Positions 1 through 7,572 of a DNA stretch of 64,000 nucleotides are shown here, piece by piece. The notes beneath the pieces are model-generated. The model had not been told where the DNA came from, ran no database searches, and saw only the letters and a list, made by a program, of their open reading frames with translations. The first letter of the stretch is position 1, and each line of letters begins with the position of its first letter. The DNA comes from Bacteroidia bacterium (GTDB lineage: Bacteria > Bacteroidota > Bacteroidia > Chitinophagales > Chitinophagaceae): the NCBI GenBank assembly GCA_030427635.1, contig JAUIBA010000004.1:1-64000 (forward strand), written 5' to 3'. The position numbers and the translations under genes were made by a program.

Positions 1-264
1 CCAAATTTTTGTCAAAACTTTTTCTGAGCAAAAACCCTGTAAAATCAGGCCTCAACAACACTTAAAGAACTTTTTACTTTACCCCGTTTCTGTAAGGGAG
101 TGCGAAGGTAGAAGTCTGTTTCCAAACCACCAAATTTTTGTCAAAAACTTTTTTGAGCAAAAACCCTGTAAAATCAGGCCTCAACACTACTTAAAGAACT
201 CTTTCAACACCTCCCGTTTCCGTAAGGGAGTGCGAAGGTAGAAGTCTGTTTTCAAACCACCAAA
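1..264 (-). promoter_or_regulatory. Two tandem leftward promoter-leader units (direct repeat of about 129-130 bp)
   Basis: Bases 1-129 and 130-259 are near-identical direct repeats. Read on the minus strand, each contains TACCTTCG (at 103-110 and 233-240), close to the Bacteroidota -7 consensus TAnnTTTG. Each is preceded by a TTTG (131-134 and 261-264) at a 20-base spacing, a good match to the -33/-7 layout. Downstream of each -7 a short CTCCC/GGGAG inverted repeat lies in the presumed leader. Tandem strong promoters of this kind usually drive stable RNA operons. The target lies left of the window and is not seen, so that part is inference. Confidence 0.5.
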
Positions 265-309
265 CATATTTTTGCTTTCTTTCAAAAAAAAGTTCAGAGT
301 CTTCTTTTT

Positions 310-317
310 TACTTTCG
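310..317 (+). promoter_or_regulatory. -7 element of the bestrophin gene
   Basis: TACTTTCG matches TAnnTTTG with one change and lies 25 bases ahead of the ATG at 343. No good -33 element is visible. Confidence 0.4.
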
Positions 318-342
318 TGTCTATAATAATAACCTGATTAGA

Positions 343-1224
343 ATGATCAACTATAACTCCAAAGAATGGCTGCTGGGTATATTCATGTTTAAAAAGGGCG
401 ATACCCTGCGCCAGCTGTTTCCGGCTATAATAGGTGTAAGTATATATACCGCAGGCATAGTATATGCAGAGCGTAGCCTGCTGCACCTGCCCGATAGCAG
501 CCCCGTGCGCCATTTCGGTATATTGCAGACGTTGCTGAGCTTTGTTATATCAATGCTCCTTGTGTTCCGTACCAACACAGCCTATGACAGATGGTGGGAG
601 GGACGGAAACACTGGGGTGCGCTGGTAAATAACTGCCGCAACCTGGCAGTGAAGATAAACGCCATGCTGCCCCATCATGACGAGCGCAACCGCTCGTTCT
701 ACTGTAGACTGATACCTGCATTCTGCCATGCACTACGCCTGCACCTGCAATCAGAAACCACACGACTGGCACTGGACACAGAACCGCACCCTGAGATTCC
801 TGACTTTGACCATACCAGACATGTGCCCAACCAGATAGCAGGATTAATGATAAGCAAGGCAAACATGCTGTACCGTGATGGTGTAATAACCGGAGACCAG
901 CTGATAACCCTGAACAGTGAGCTGCAGTCCTTTCTGGACATATGTGGTGCCTGCGAACGTATTAAAAACACGCCTATCCCCTACTCCTATAGCGTGTTCA
1001 TCAAAAAGTTCATCTTTATATATACCGCTACACTACCTATAGGTCTGGTATATTCCCTGGATTATCTGCTGATACCGGTAGTGGCTCTGGTATTCTATGT
1101 ACTGGCCAGTCTGGAAATGATAGCAGAAGAAATAGAAGACCCATTTGGCACAGATCCGAATGACCTGCCACTGGAAAAGATATCTGACAACATAAGCAGA
1201 AATGTACACGACATACTCAGATAA
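343..1224 (+). CDS. Bestrophin-family (UPF0187) anion channel
   Basis: The 293-residue product is an inner membrane protein of the bacterial bestrophin family, pentameric channels that conduct anions or, in some bacterial members, cations. Seen in the sequence: an early hydrophobic segment (about 25-42), a second (about 60-76) running into the family motif with RWW at 83-85, a pair of hydrophobic stretches near residues 220-250, and the C-terminal signature EDPFGTDPNDLP starting about residue 265. Length is normal for the family (about 280-310). It stands alone, divergent from the promoter units at 1-264. Ion selectivity cannot be read from the sequence. Confidence 0.9.
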   Translation: MINYNSKEWLLGIFMFKKGDTLRQLFPAIIGVSIYTAGIVYAERSLLHLPDSSPVRHFGILQTLLSFVISMLLVFRTNTAYDRWWEGRKHWGALVNNCRNLAVKINAMLPHHDERNRSFYCRLIPAFCHALRLHLQSETTRLALDTEPHPEIPDFDHTRHVPNQIAGLMISKANMLYRDGVITGDQLITLNSELQSFLDICGACERIKNTPIPYSYSVFIKKFIFIYTATLPIGLVYSLDYLLIPVVALVFYVLASLEMIAEEIEDPFGTDPNDLPLEKISDNISRNVHDILR

Positions 1225-1256
1225 TAGTATGCTTTCCGATTAAAAGCTGTAATGTG

Positions 1257-1264
1257 TAACTTTG
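1257..1264 (+). promoter_or_regulatory. -7 element of the 3-hydroxybutyryl-CoA dehydrogenase gene
   Basis: TAACTTTG is an exact TAnnTTTG match, 22 bases ahead of the ATG at 1287, in the 62-base gap behind the bestrophin gene. Confidence 0.6.
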
Positions 1265-1286
1265 CAGCCCCAAAAACAAAAAACTG

Positions 1287-2201
1287 ATGACGCAATCTGC
1301 AATAACGAATGTTACCGTAATAGGCTCCGGAACAATGGGCAATGGCATATGCCATGTGTTTGCACAATCTGGCTTTACTGTATCCATGATGGATATAAAA
1401 CAGGATGCACTGGACAGGGCAATGGCCACTATAGCTAAAAACATGGACCGTCAGGTGACAAAGGGCACTATGACAGAAGATGCGAAAGCAGCCGCACTGG
1501 GCCGCATAAGCACTCATACAGATATGGCTGAAGCTGTAAAAAATGCCCAGCTGGTAGTAGAAGCAGCTACTGAGAATGTAGACCTGAAGCTCAATATCTT
1601 CCGTCAGCTGGATGAGCTGGCACCTGCTGGCTGTATTCTGGCATCCAATACATCTTCAATATCTATTACCAAAATAGGCTCTGTAACCAAAAGAGCTGAC
1701 AAAGTAATAGGTATGCACTTTATGAACCCTGTGCCGGTAATGAAACTGGTGGAAGTAATAAATGGCTATGCTACAAGCGCCGACGTTACCAGCACTATCT
1801 ACAAACTGTCTGAGCAACTGGGCAAGGTGCCATGTGTAGCTAATGACTATCCCGGCTTTATAGCTAACCGCCTGCTGCTGCCTATGATTAATGAGGCTAT
1901 CATATCGCTGCAGGAAGGTGTAGCCGGTGTAACAGAGATAGATACTATAATGAAACTGGGTATGGCCCACCCTATGGGCCCGCTGCAGCTGGCAGACTTT
2001 ATAGGACTGGATGTATGCCTGTCTATACTTAATGTACTGCACAATGGCATAGGAAATCCTAAATATGCGCCTGCTACCCTGCTGGTAAATATGGTACAGG
2101 CCGGATATCTGGGTGTAAAATCTGGCGAGGGCTTTTATAAATATACCCCGGGCAGCAAGGAGCTGGTAGTAAGCTCTATGTTTTCTGTAAAGAAGTGGTA
2201 A
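1287..2201 (+). CDS. hbd: 3-hydroxybutyryl-CoA (3-hydroxyacyl-CoA) dehydrogenase
   Basis: A cytoplasmic enzyme that interconverts acetoacetyl-CoA and 3-hydroxybutyryl-CoA with NAD(P)H, used in fatty acid oxidation or C4 metabolism. The 304-residue protein opens with a Rossmann fold (VIGSGTMGNG at about 11-20), carries the catalytic-His segment GMHFMNPVPV in mid-protein, and has the all-alpha C-terminal dimerisation domain including GPLQLADFIGLD. Length is slightly above the usual 280-290 because of a short C-terminal tail. It is a single-gene unit with its own promoter and a terminator at 2229-2253. Cofactor preference is not certain. Confidence 0.9.
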   Translation: MTQSAITNVTVIGSGTMGNGICHVFAQSGFTVSMMDIKQDALDRAMATIAKNMDRQVTKGTMTEDAKAAALGRISTHTDMAEAVKNAQLVVEAATENVDLKLNIFRQLDELAPAGCILASNTSSISITKIGSVTKRADKVIGMHFMNPVPVMKLVEVINGYATSADVTSTIYKLSEQLGKVPCVANDYPGFIANRLLLPMINEAIISLQEGVAGVTEIDTIMKLGMAHPMGPLQLADFIGLDVCLSILNVLHNGIGNPKYAPATLLVNMVQAGYLGVKSGEGFYKYTPGSKELVVSSMFSVKKW

Positions 2202-2228
2202 CTATCAATGTTATTATTAAGATACTGA

Positions 2229-2253
2229 GGGGCCGCTGTGCGGTCCCTTTTTT
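2229..2253 (+). terminator. Rho-independent terminator after hbd
   Basis: GGGGCCGC and GCGGTCCC form a short GC-rich stem around TGT, followed by a run of T. Confidence 0.7.
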
Positions 2254-2324
2254 ATACCCAACTACTGACAAAACCGAGGTACAAAAGGCAATGAAGCCCC
2301 ATAATATGTTTAGCCTTAAAAAAG

Positions 2325-2332
2325 TATCTTTG
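2325..2332 (+). promoter_or_regulatory. -7 element of the first DUF4856 gene
   Basis: TATCTTTG fits TAnnTTTG and ends 20 bases before the ATG at 2353. Confidence 0.55.
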
Positions 2333-2352
2333 AAAACAAGCATAAACTGATA

Positions 2353-3501
2353 ATGAAACGATATATAATATCTGTCCTTGCCATTGCGGCATTAACCACT
2401 GCCGGATGCCGTAAAAAGAAACAGGACCAGAAAGTACCCTATGACAACCTGACAGCTACTACCAGCTATCATGAGACATTTAAAGGAGAAGATAATAACA
2501 GCTCTGTAGATATATATGAAACATCTGTACGGCAACGCATGCTGAAAGAGGTGGCAGAATACATGCAGGTATTTTATGTAACCCCGCTGAATGCTGACCG
2601 CATGAAAAGGATGTTCACAAATACAGATGCCCCGTATATAGACTCTACGCTCAACAATATCACTAATATATCTCTATATGAGGCTACAGCACAGTCGGCC
2701 GGTGGCGCTGTAGGTGATGCTGAGCGGCAGTGGTTCCTTTCCATGTTTGATTCTCTGGCTGCCACCAGTACACACGCACTGGAAACAGCACAGCAGGGTG
2801 TACCCGGAGCTATAGGGGGAACATTTCTGATAAATGGAAAAGGATTTGAACAGGGACAGTTTCTGGAAAAAGGATTTATAGGAGCCATGTTGCTGGACCA
2901 GATAGCCAATGTATACCTGGGTAGCGAAAAGATGGCAGCTGATAATACTAACCCGGTAAGTGGTAAAAACTACACACAACTGGAGCATAACTGGGACATG
3001 GCTATGGGCTACCTCAGTCAGAACGCATACTACCCCATGCAGGCAGCTGACGGCACCTGGCAGGAGTACTTCCTGGGTGATCTGGTTCGCCAGGTAAACG
3101 GATTATATGGCAACCCTTCCGAACTCTATCTGGCATTTCTGAAAGGACGTGCAGCTATAGTAAATAAAGATATGGGTGTACGGGACCAGCAAATAGCTAC
3201 CATCAATAAACTACTGGAGCGTGCTATGGCTACCGTGGCGGTAAGCTATCTCAATAAAGCCGAAATTTCATTTACAGATGCCTCCCGATTTCATGCATTA
3301 TCTCAGGCCACTGGTTGCATATATGCATTAAGATGGGGACATTCGGGAAAAATGAGCAGGGAGAAATCGGAGGAGTTAATGGGGATGCTGATGAACAGTA
3401 CCTATGGTTTCTGGACGCTTACCAAAAGTAATACAGATGCTGTAAAATCGTTTCTATCATCAACATATGTAATTGATATTGACTCAATTGTAAACTCTTA
3501 G
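2353..3501 (+). CDS. DUF4856 lipoprotein, first copy
   Basis: A 382-residue predicted lipoprotein. The signal peptide ends in a lipobox at TTAGC (Cys about 19), followed by a Lys-rich stretch. The body matches the DUF4856 family: YDNLTATTSYHETFKG near the start, and the long helical part containing KGFEQGQFLEKGFIGAMLLDQI and SGKNYTQLEHNWDMAMGYL. DUF4856 proteins are Bacteroidota-specific and commonly sit beside imelysin-like proteins; a role in iron or other metal handling is inferred from that context, not shown. A paralogue follows at 3806, separated by a terminator and a second promoter, so the two may be controlled separately. Confidence 0.8.
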   Translation: MKRYIISVLAIAALTTAGCRKKKQDQKVPYDNLTATTSYHETFKGEDNNSSVDIYETSVRQRMLKEVAEYMQVFYVTPLNADRMKRMFTNTDAPYIDSTLNNITNISLYEATAQSAGGAVGDAERQWFLSMFDSLAATSTHALETAQQGVPGAIGGTFLINGKGFEQGQFLEKGFIGAMLLDQIANVYLGSEKMAADNTNPVSGKNYTQLEHNWDMAMGYLSQNAYYPMQAADGTWQEYFLGDLVRQVNGLYGNPSELYLAFLKGRAAIVNKDMGVRDQQIATINKLLERAMATVAVSYLNKAEISFTDASRFHALSQATGCIYALRWGHSGKMSREKSEELMGMLMNSTYGFWTLTKSNTDAVKSFLSSTYVIDIDSIVNS

Positions 3502-3530
3502 TAAAGTTTAAAATTAAATAAAAATAACAG

Positions 3531-3566
3531 CCAGACTGCATTATTGTGTAGTCTGGTTATTTTTTT
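3531..3566 (+). terminator. Terminator after the first DUF4856 gene
   Basis: CCAGACT (from 3531) pairs with AGTCTGG (ending 3556) and is followed by TTATTTTTTT. It cuts the first DUF4856 gene off from the downstream locus. Confidence 0.7.
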
Positions 3567-3567
3567 A

Positions 3568-3770
3568 ACTAAACGACAGTTTTTACTCATTACTGTCAGC
3601 GTAATAATAAAATTCAAATAATTGATTTTCAACAAAATAAAACAACATAATTAAAGCAAGAATAAAATTACAATATAAAAACTTGTATAGTCGGAGTACA
3701 TATGTAGCAACAAGCTGACAATTTTAAGACAATCTTTTTCCCGATTATGAAAATGCAGCTGGGGTACACA
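3568..3770. other. AT-rich intergenic stretch between the DUF4856 genes
   Basis: No gene is seen. A small inverted repeat GACAGT/ACTGTC (3575-3580 and 3592-3597) is the only structure noticed before the promoter of the next gene. Confidence 0.5.
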
Positions 3771-3774
3771 GGCA

Positions 3775-3782
3775 TACTTTTG
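3775..3782 (+). promoter_or_regulatory. -7 element of the second DUF4856 gene
   Basis: TACTTTTG is an exact TAnnTTTG match, 23 bases ahead of the ATG at 3806. It probably drives the whole 3806-9751 cluster. Confidence 0.6.
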
Positions 3783-3805
3783 CATCCTCAAATCACTTCA
3801 TATTC

Positions 3806-4972
3806 ATGATTAAGAATACTACGATATGTATTGCTGCGGCAACAATGCTATTTGGCGCATGTAAAAAAGAAGATAAGGTAACTCCTGCCGGAGAGGCAAC
3901 AATACCTTATACTACCCTGTCAACAACCTCAAACTACCTGACTACCTTCAAGGGTTTTGATGGTAATTCATCTGTTGACTTCAGTGGCCAGACTACACGT
4001 ATAAATATGATGAAGGAACTGGATGCCTACATCAAATCATTTGCAACAGCGCCACTGGATGCCGGCAAACTGAAAAACATGTATGCCAACACCAATACCC
4101 CATTCAGTGATGCAGCCCTTAACAGTGCCACCGATAAAACGATTATATCCAAAACCGCACAGTCATTCTCTGCTACAGACGCAGATGCTGAGCGCAATTG
4201 GTTTAATACCTGTTTTGACTCTGTAGCTACAGCCAGCACATTTGCAGGGCAGACAGCCTCTGCCGGTGTGGCAGGAAAACTGGGCAACTACCTGGTTAAC
4301 AGCCGCGGCTTTGAATATGGTCAGTTTATACAAAAGGGCCTCATGGGCGCTATGATGCTGGACCAGATATGCAATGTGTACCTGGGCACTGAAAAAATGG
4401 CATCAGACAATAGCACTGTAGTAAGTGGAAAAAACTATACACAACTGGAACATAGCTGGGATGAAGCATATGGATACCTGACATCAAATGCAGTATATCC
4501 TTCGAAGGACCCTGCAGATCCCACCAAGTGGCTGGAAAGCTATCTGGGTAGTTATGTGCGCCAGGTAGGAGCACCTTATGGCGACCCATCAGCAGTATTC
4601 CTGGCATTTCTCACCGGCCGTGCAGCTATTGTAAATAAGGACATAAATGTGCGCGACCTGCAGATAGAAGCAATACGCACAGCGCTGGAAAAAGCAGTAG
4701 GTACTGTAGCCATCAGCTACCTGAACAAGACCAAAACTGCTACAACCGACGCAGCCCGCTTTCATGCATTGTCAGAAGGTATCGGTTTTGTGTACTCCCT
4801 GCGCTACGCACACAACGCTAAGGTAAACAAAGCAAAATCGGACGAAATGCTGAATACACTGCTGGGTAAAACAAATGGGTTCTGGTCTCTGACCAATGCC
4901 GACCTGGATACCGTACGCGATCAGATAGCCAGTGCGCTGGGCATTGATAAAGAAGCTCTTGTAAATCACTAA
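3806..4972 (+). CDS. DUF4856 lipoprotein, second copy
   Basis: A 388-residue paralogue of the protein encoded at 2353. The two share the order of all recognisable blocks, for example SGKNYTQLEHSWDEAYGYL and GRAAIVNKDINVRDLQIEAI against the equivalent segments upstream. The lipobox is LFGAC. This copy lies immediately ahead of the imelysin-like gene with a 77-base gap holding a perfect hairpin and no promoter match, so it probably heads the uptake operon. Function is unknown; a periplasmic or surface role in metal uptake is inferred from the neighbours. Confidence 0.8.
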   Translation: MIKNTTICIAAATMLFGACKKEDKVTPAGEATIPYTTLSTTSNYLTTFKGFDGNSSVDFSGQTTRINMMKELDAYIKSFATAPLDAGKLKNMYANTNTPFSDAALNSATDKTIISKTAQSFSATDADAERNWFNTCFDSVATASTFAGQTASAGVAGKLGNYLVNSRGFEYGQFIQKGLMGAMMLDQICNVYLGTEKMASDNSTVVSGKNYTQLEHSWDEAYGYLTSNAVYPSKDPADPTKWLESYLGSYVRQVGAPYGDPSAVFLAFLTGRAAIVNKDINVRDLQIEAIRTALEKAVGTVAISYLNKTKTATTDAARFHALSEGIGFVYSLRYAHNAKVNKAKSDEMLNTLLGKTNGFWSLTNADLDTVRDQIASALGIDKEALVNH

Positions 4973-4998
4973 GCTGCTGCAAAAGACTACAACTACAG

Positions 4999-5026
4999 GA
5001 AGCAACCGGTAACAGCCGGTTGCTTC
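4999..5026 (+). repeat. Perfect 11-bp inverted repeat between DUF4856 and imelysin genes
   Basis: GAAGCAACCGG (4999-5009) and CCGGTTGCTTC (5016-5026) pair perfectly around a 6-base loop. No T-run follows, so it is not a standard terminator. It may stabilise or process the message, or lower expression of the genes behind it. Confidence 0.65.
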
Positions 5027-5049
5027 TGCCACAATAACAAGGTAAGACA

Positions 5050-6195
5050 ATGAGACTCAGAAACGGGATATTACTGCCACTTGCGGCCATCGCTATAACA
5101 ATGGGAGCCACGGTACTAAGCTGTAATAAGAAAGATAACGATAGCAATACAGGAGGCAATAACGGAAATAGCTTTGACCGCTCGGCCATGTTTACAAACT
5201 ATGCCGACAACTATATAGTACCTGCCTATACTGACATGGCAACCCGGCTGGCAACACTGAAGGACAAGGCCGATAACTTTGCCTCCTCACCTGATGCAGC
5301 TACACTATCTGCCTTACGTACAGCCTGGCAGGATGCCTACTTTACCTGGCAAAAAGTGGAAATACTGGAGTTTGGACCGGAAGCAAGTATTTCTCTGAGA
5401 GACTTCATGAACATATATCCCGTATCGCTTACCAAGGTTAATGCCAACATTAACGCCGGCAGCTATGACCTGGAGCAGTTTGCCAACAAAGATGCACAGG
5501 GATTCCCGGCTATTGACTACCTCATAAACGGCATAGCAGCCACTGATGCTGATGTTGTAGCAGCATTTACTACAGATGCAGCAGCCGCAGGCCGTAAGCA
5601 ATATCTGCAGAACGTAATAGCCAAAATGCAGTCGAAGATAACGGCTGTAAAGGATGCATGGGGCAGCTACAAAAGCAGCTTTTCGGGCAATACTGCTACC
5701 AATGCCGGTGGCAGCCTGTCTCTGATGACCAATGCTTATGTACTGTACTATGAGCGCTATGTACGCTCCGGCAAAATAGGGCTTCCCGTAGGGGCAATGA
5801 GCGGCACCGCTGCACCGGAACTGGCAGAATGCTACTACTACCCTACTATAGGCCGTGACCTGGCCAATGCTGCAGTAAGCAGTGTAATAGCCGTTTATGA
5901 AGGCAAATCGTACGATGGTGCTACCGACGGACTGGGCTTTAAGGATTATATGACCGCTATAGGCACAAAGGATAGTGACGGAACGCCTATAGCAGACGTA
6001 ATAACAAATGAACTGGCCGAAGTGAAAGCAAAGCTGGGTACGCTGACACCATCCCTGAAAGATGCAGTGGTTAATGACCGCACAAACGTGCTGAACCTGT
6101 ATGATGAAATGCAGCAGGTAGTGCCACTGATAAAGGTAGATATGGTATCTGCCTTCGGCATATCTATCACCTATACGGATAATGATGGAGACTAA
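5050..6195 (+). CDS. Imelysin-like (M75 family) lipoprotein
   Basis: A 381-residue lipoprotein (lipobox TVLSC near residue 25, then an Asn/Gly/Asp-rich linker). The body is the two-helical-bundle imelysin fold, recognised by WQDAYFTWQKVEILEFGPE and, further on, GFPAIDYLINGI. Imelysin-like proteins (IrpA, EfeO relatives) act in bacterial iron uptake at the cell envelope. In the canonical family the second block reads GxHxxE; here the His is Pro and the Glu is Asp, so metal binding by that motif is doubtful. The stop codon abuts the next start codon (TAAATG), indicating translational coupling with the HTTM gene. Confidence 0.88.
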   Translation: MRLRNGILLPLAAIAITMGATVLSCNKKDNDSNTGGNNGNSFDRSAMFTNYADNYIVPAYTDMATRLATLKDKADNFASSPDAATLSALRTAWQDAYFTWQKVEILEFGPEASISLRDFMNIYPVSLTKVNANINAGSYDLEQFANKDAQGFPAIDYLINGIAATDADVVAAFTTDAAAAGRKQYLQNVIAKMQSKITAVKDAWGSYKSSFSGNTATNAGGSLSLMTNAYVLYYERYVRSGKIGLPVGAMSGTAAPELAECYYYPTIGRDLANAAVSSVIAVYEGKSYDGATDGLGFKDYMTAIGTKDSDGTPIADVITNELAEVKAKLGTLTPSLKDAVVNDRTNVLNLYDEMQQVVPLIKVDMVSAFGISITYTDNDGD

Positions 6196-7572
6196 ATGAA
6201 TAGGGGCCGCACATCAACAATTAAAGCATATCTAGAGCAGCCGGTTCACTCGGCTGCTCTTGCCATTTTCAGACTGGCATTCGGGCTTATGCTCTGTGGT
6301 GGTGTTATACGGTTCTGGCTCAGGGGCTGGATAGAGGAGCTGTATATAACCCCAAAGTATTACTTCCACTACTATGGTTTTGACTGGATACACCCTATGG
6401 GTGCTTCCAGCACATATATTCTGTTTGTATTATGCGGCATCAGTGCCTTTCTGGTTGGCATAGGGTTGTTCTACAGGCTGTCGTCCATAGTGCTTTTTCT
6501 GTCATTTACCTGGATAGAGCTACTGGATAAAACCAACTATCTGAATCACTATTACTTCGTAAGCCTGGCACTGTTTCTTATGATATGGCTGCCTGCCAAT
6601 GTAACACTGGCTGCAGACGTATGGCGGAAGCCATCCCTGGCAAGCAGAAAAGTACCACGATGGACGGTAGGCAGCATAAGGATGATGCTGGGCATAGTAT
6701 ATGTATATGCCGGGCTGGCAAAGCTGAACAGTGACTGGCTGCTGGAGGCAATGCCCCTGCGTCTGTGGCTACCCGCAAAAAATGACCTGCCGGTAGTGGG
6801 CCCCTTGCTCAATAAAGTATGGGTAGCTGTATTTTTCAGCTGGTTTGGGGCCATATATGACCTTACAATCCCCTTTTTCCTGCTCATAAGGCGTACGCGG
6901 CCATTTGCCTACGCTGCCGTAATCATCTTTCATGTAGCTACCTCCATACTGTTCCCTATAGGTATGTTTCCCTACATTATGATACTGGCGGGTCTTATTT
7001 TCTTTGATAGTGCCGATACGGACAGCGTACTGTCAAAATGTAAAAATCATTTTACAAAAATACCTGTTGCAACAGGGTCCAATGTCTTTACCTTTGCGCC
7101 CGCATGGCGCAAGGGAATCACTGCGCTGTTTGCAGTGTTCTTTATCATACAGCTATTACTGCCCTGGCGCTACCTGCTCATACCTGGCGAGCTCTTCTGG
7201 ACAGAAGAAGGATACCGGTTTTCATGGCGGGTAATGCTGATGGAAAAAGTGGGTTATGCCCAGTTTGTGGTACAGGATGGTGTTACCGGCAAAAAGGTGG
7301 GTGTAAACAATAATGAGTTTCTCACGCCTAACCAGGAAAAAATGATGGCAACACAGCCTGACTTCATCATACAGTATGCTCATATACTGAGAGACTATTA
7401 TGAGGCACAGGGTATGCAGCAGCCAGAGGTTTATGCTACGGTATATGTAACCCTCAATGGCCGCAGAAGCAGACCTTTTGTAAAGCAGGGTGTAAACCTT
7501 GCAGCACAAAACGATGGATGGAAACACAAAGAGTGGATAACGGAATTCAATGACCGGATCTATGGACTATAA
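6196..7572 (+). CDS. HTTM-domain membrane protein (vitamin K-dependent gamma-carboxylase-like)
   Basis: A 458-residue polytopic inner membrane protein with the HTTM domain in about the first 290 residues and a soluble C-terminal part. The stretch LLDKTNYLNHYYF (about 109-121) closely resembles the region of human gamma-glutamyl carboxylase around its catalytic lysine (DKTxxxNHxYL); the lysine is K112 and the histidine H118. The start follows the imelysin stop with no gap, and the end overlaps the TonB-receptor gene, so the three are one operon. What it carboxylates, or whether it works with vitamin K or with menaquinone (mqnA is at 47125), is unknown. Confidence 0.85.
   Translation: MNRGRTSTIKAYLEQPVHSAALAIFRLAFGLMLCGGVIRFWLRGWIEELYITPKYYFHYYGFDWIHPMGASSTYILFVLCGISAFLVGIGLFYRLSSIVLFLSFTWIELLDKTNYLNHYYFVSLALFLMIWLPANVTLAADVWRKPSLASRKVPRWTVGSIRMMLGIVYVYAGLAKLNSDWLLEAMPLRLWLPAKNDLPVVGPLLNKVWVAVFFSWFGAIYDLTIPFFLLIRRTRPFAYAAVIIFHVATSILFPIGMFPYIMILAGLIFFDSADTDSVLSKCKNHFTKIPVATGSNVFTFAPAWRKGITALFAVFFIIQLLLPWRYLLIPGELFWTEEGYRFSWRVMLMEKVGYAQFVVQDGVTGKKVGVNNNEFLTPNQEKMMATQPDFIIQYAHILRDYYEAQGMQQPEVYATVYVTLNGRRSRPFVKQGVNLAAQNDGWKHKEWITEFNDRIYGL

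Noticed and set aside
187-513. A 108-codon open frame on the minus strand at the window start
   Set aside because: It is antisense to the bestrophin gene and runs into the tandem promoter repeats.
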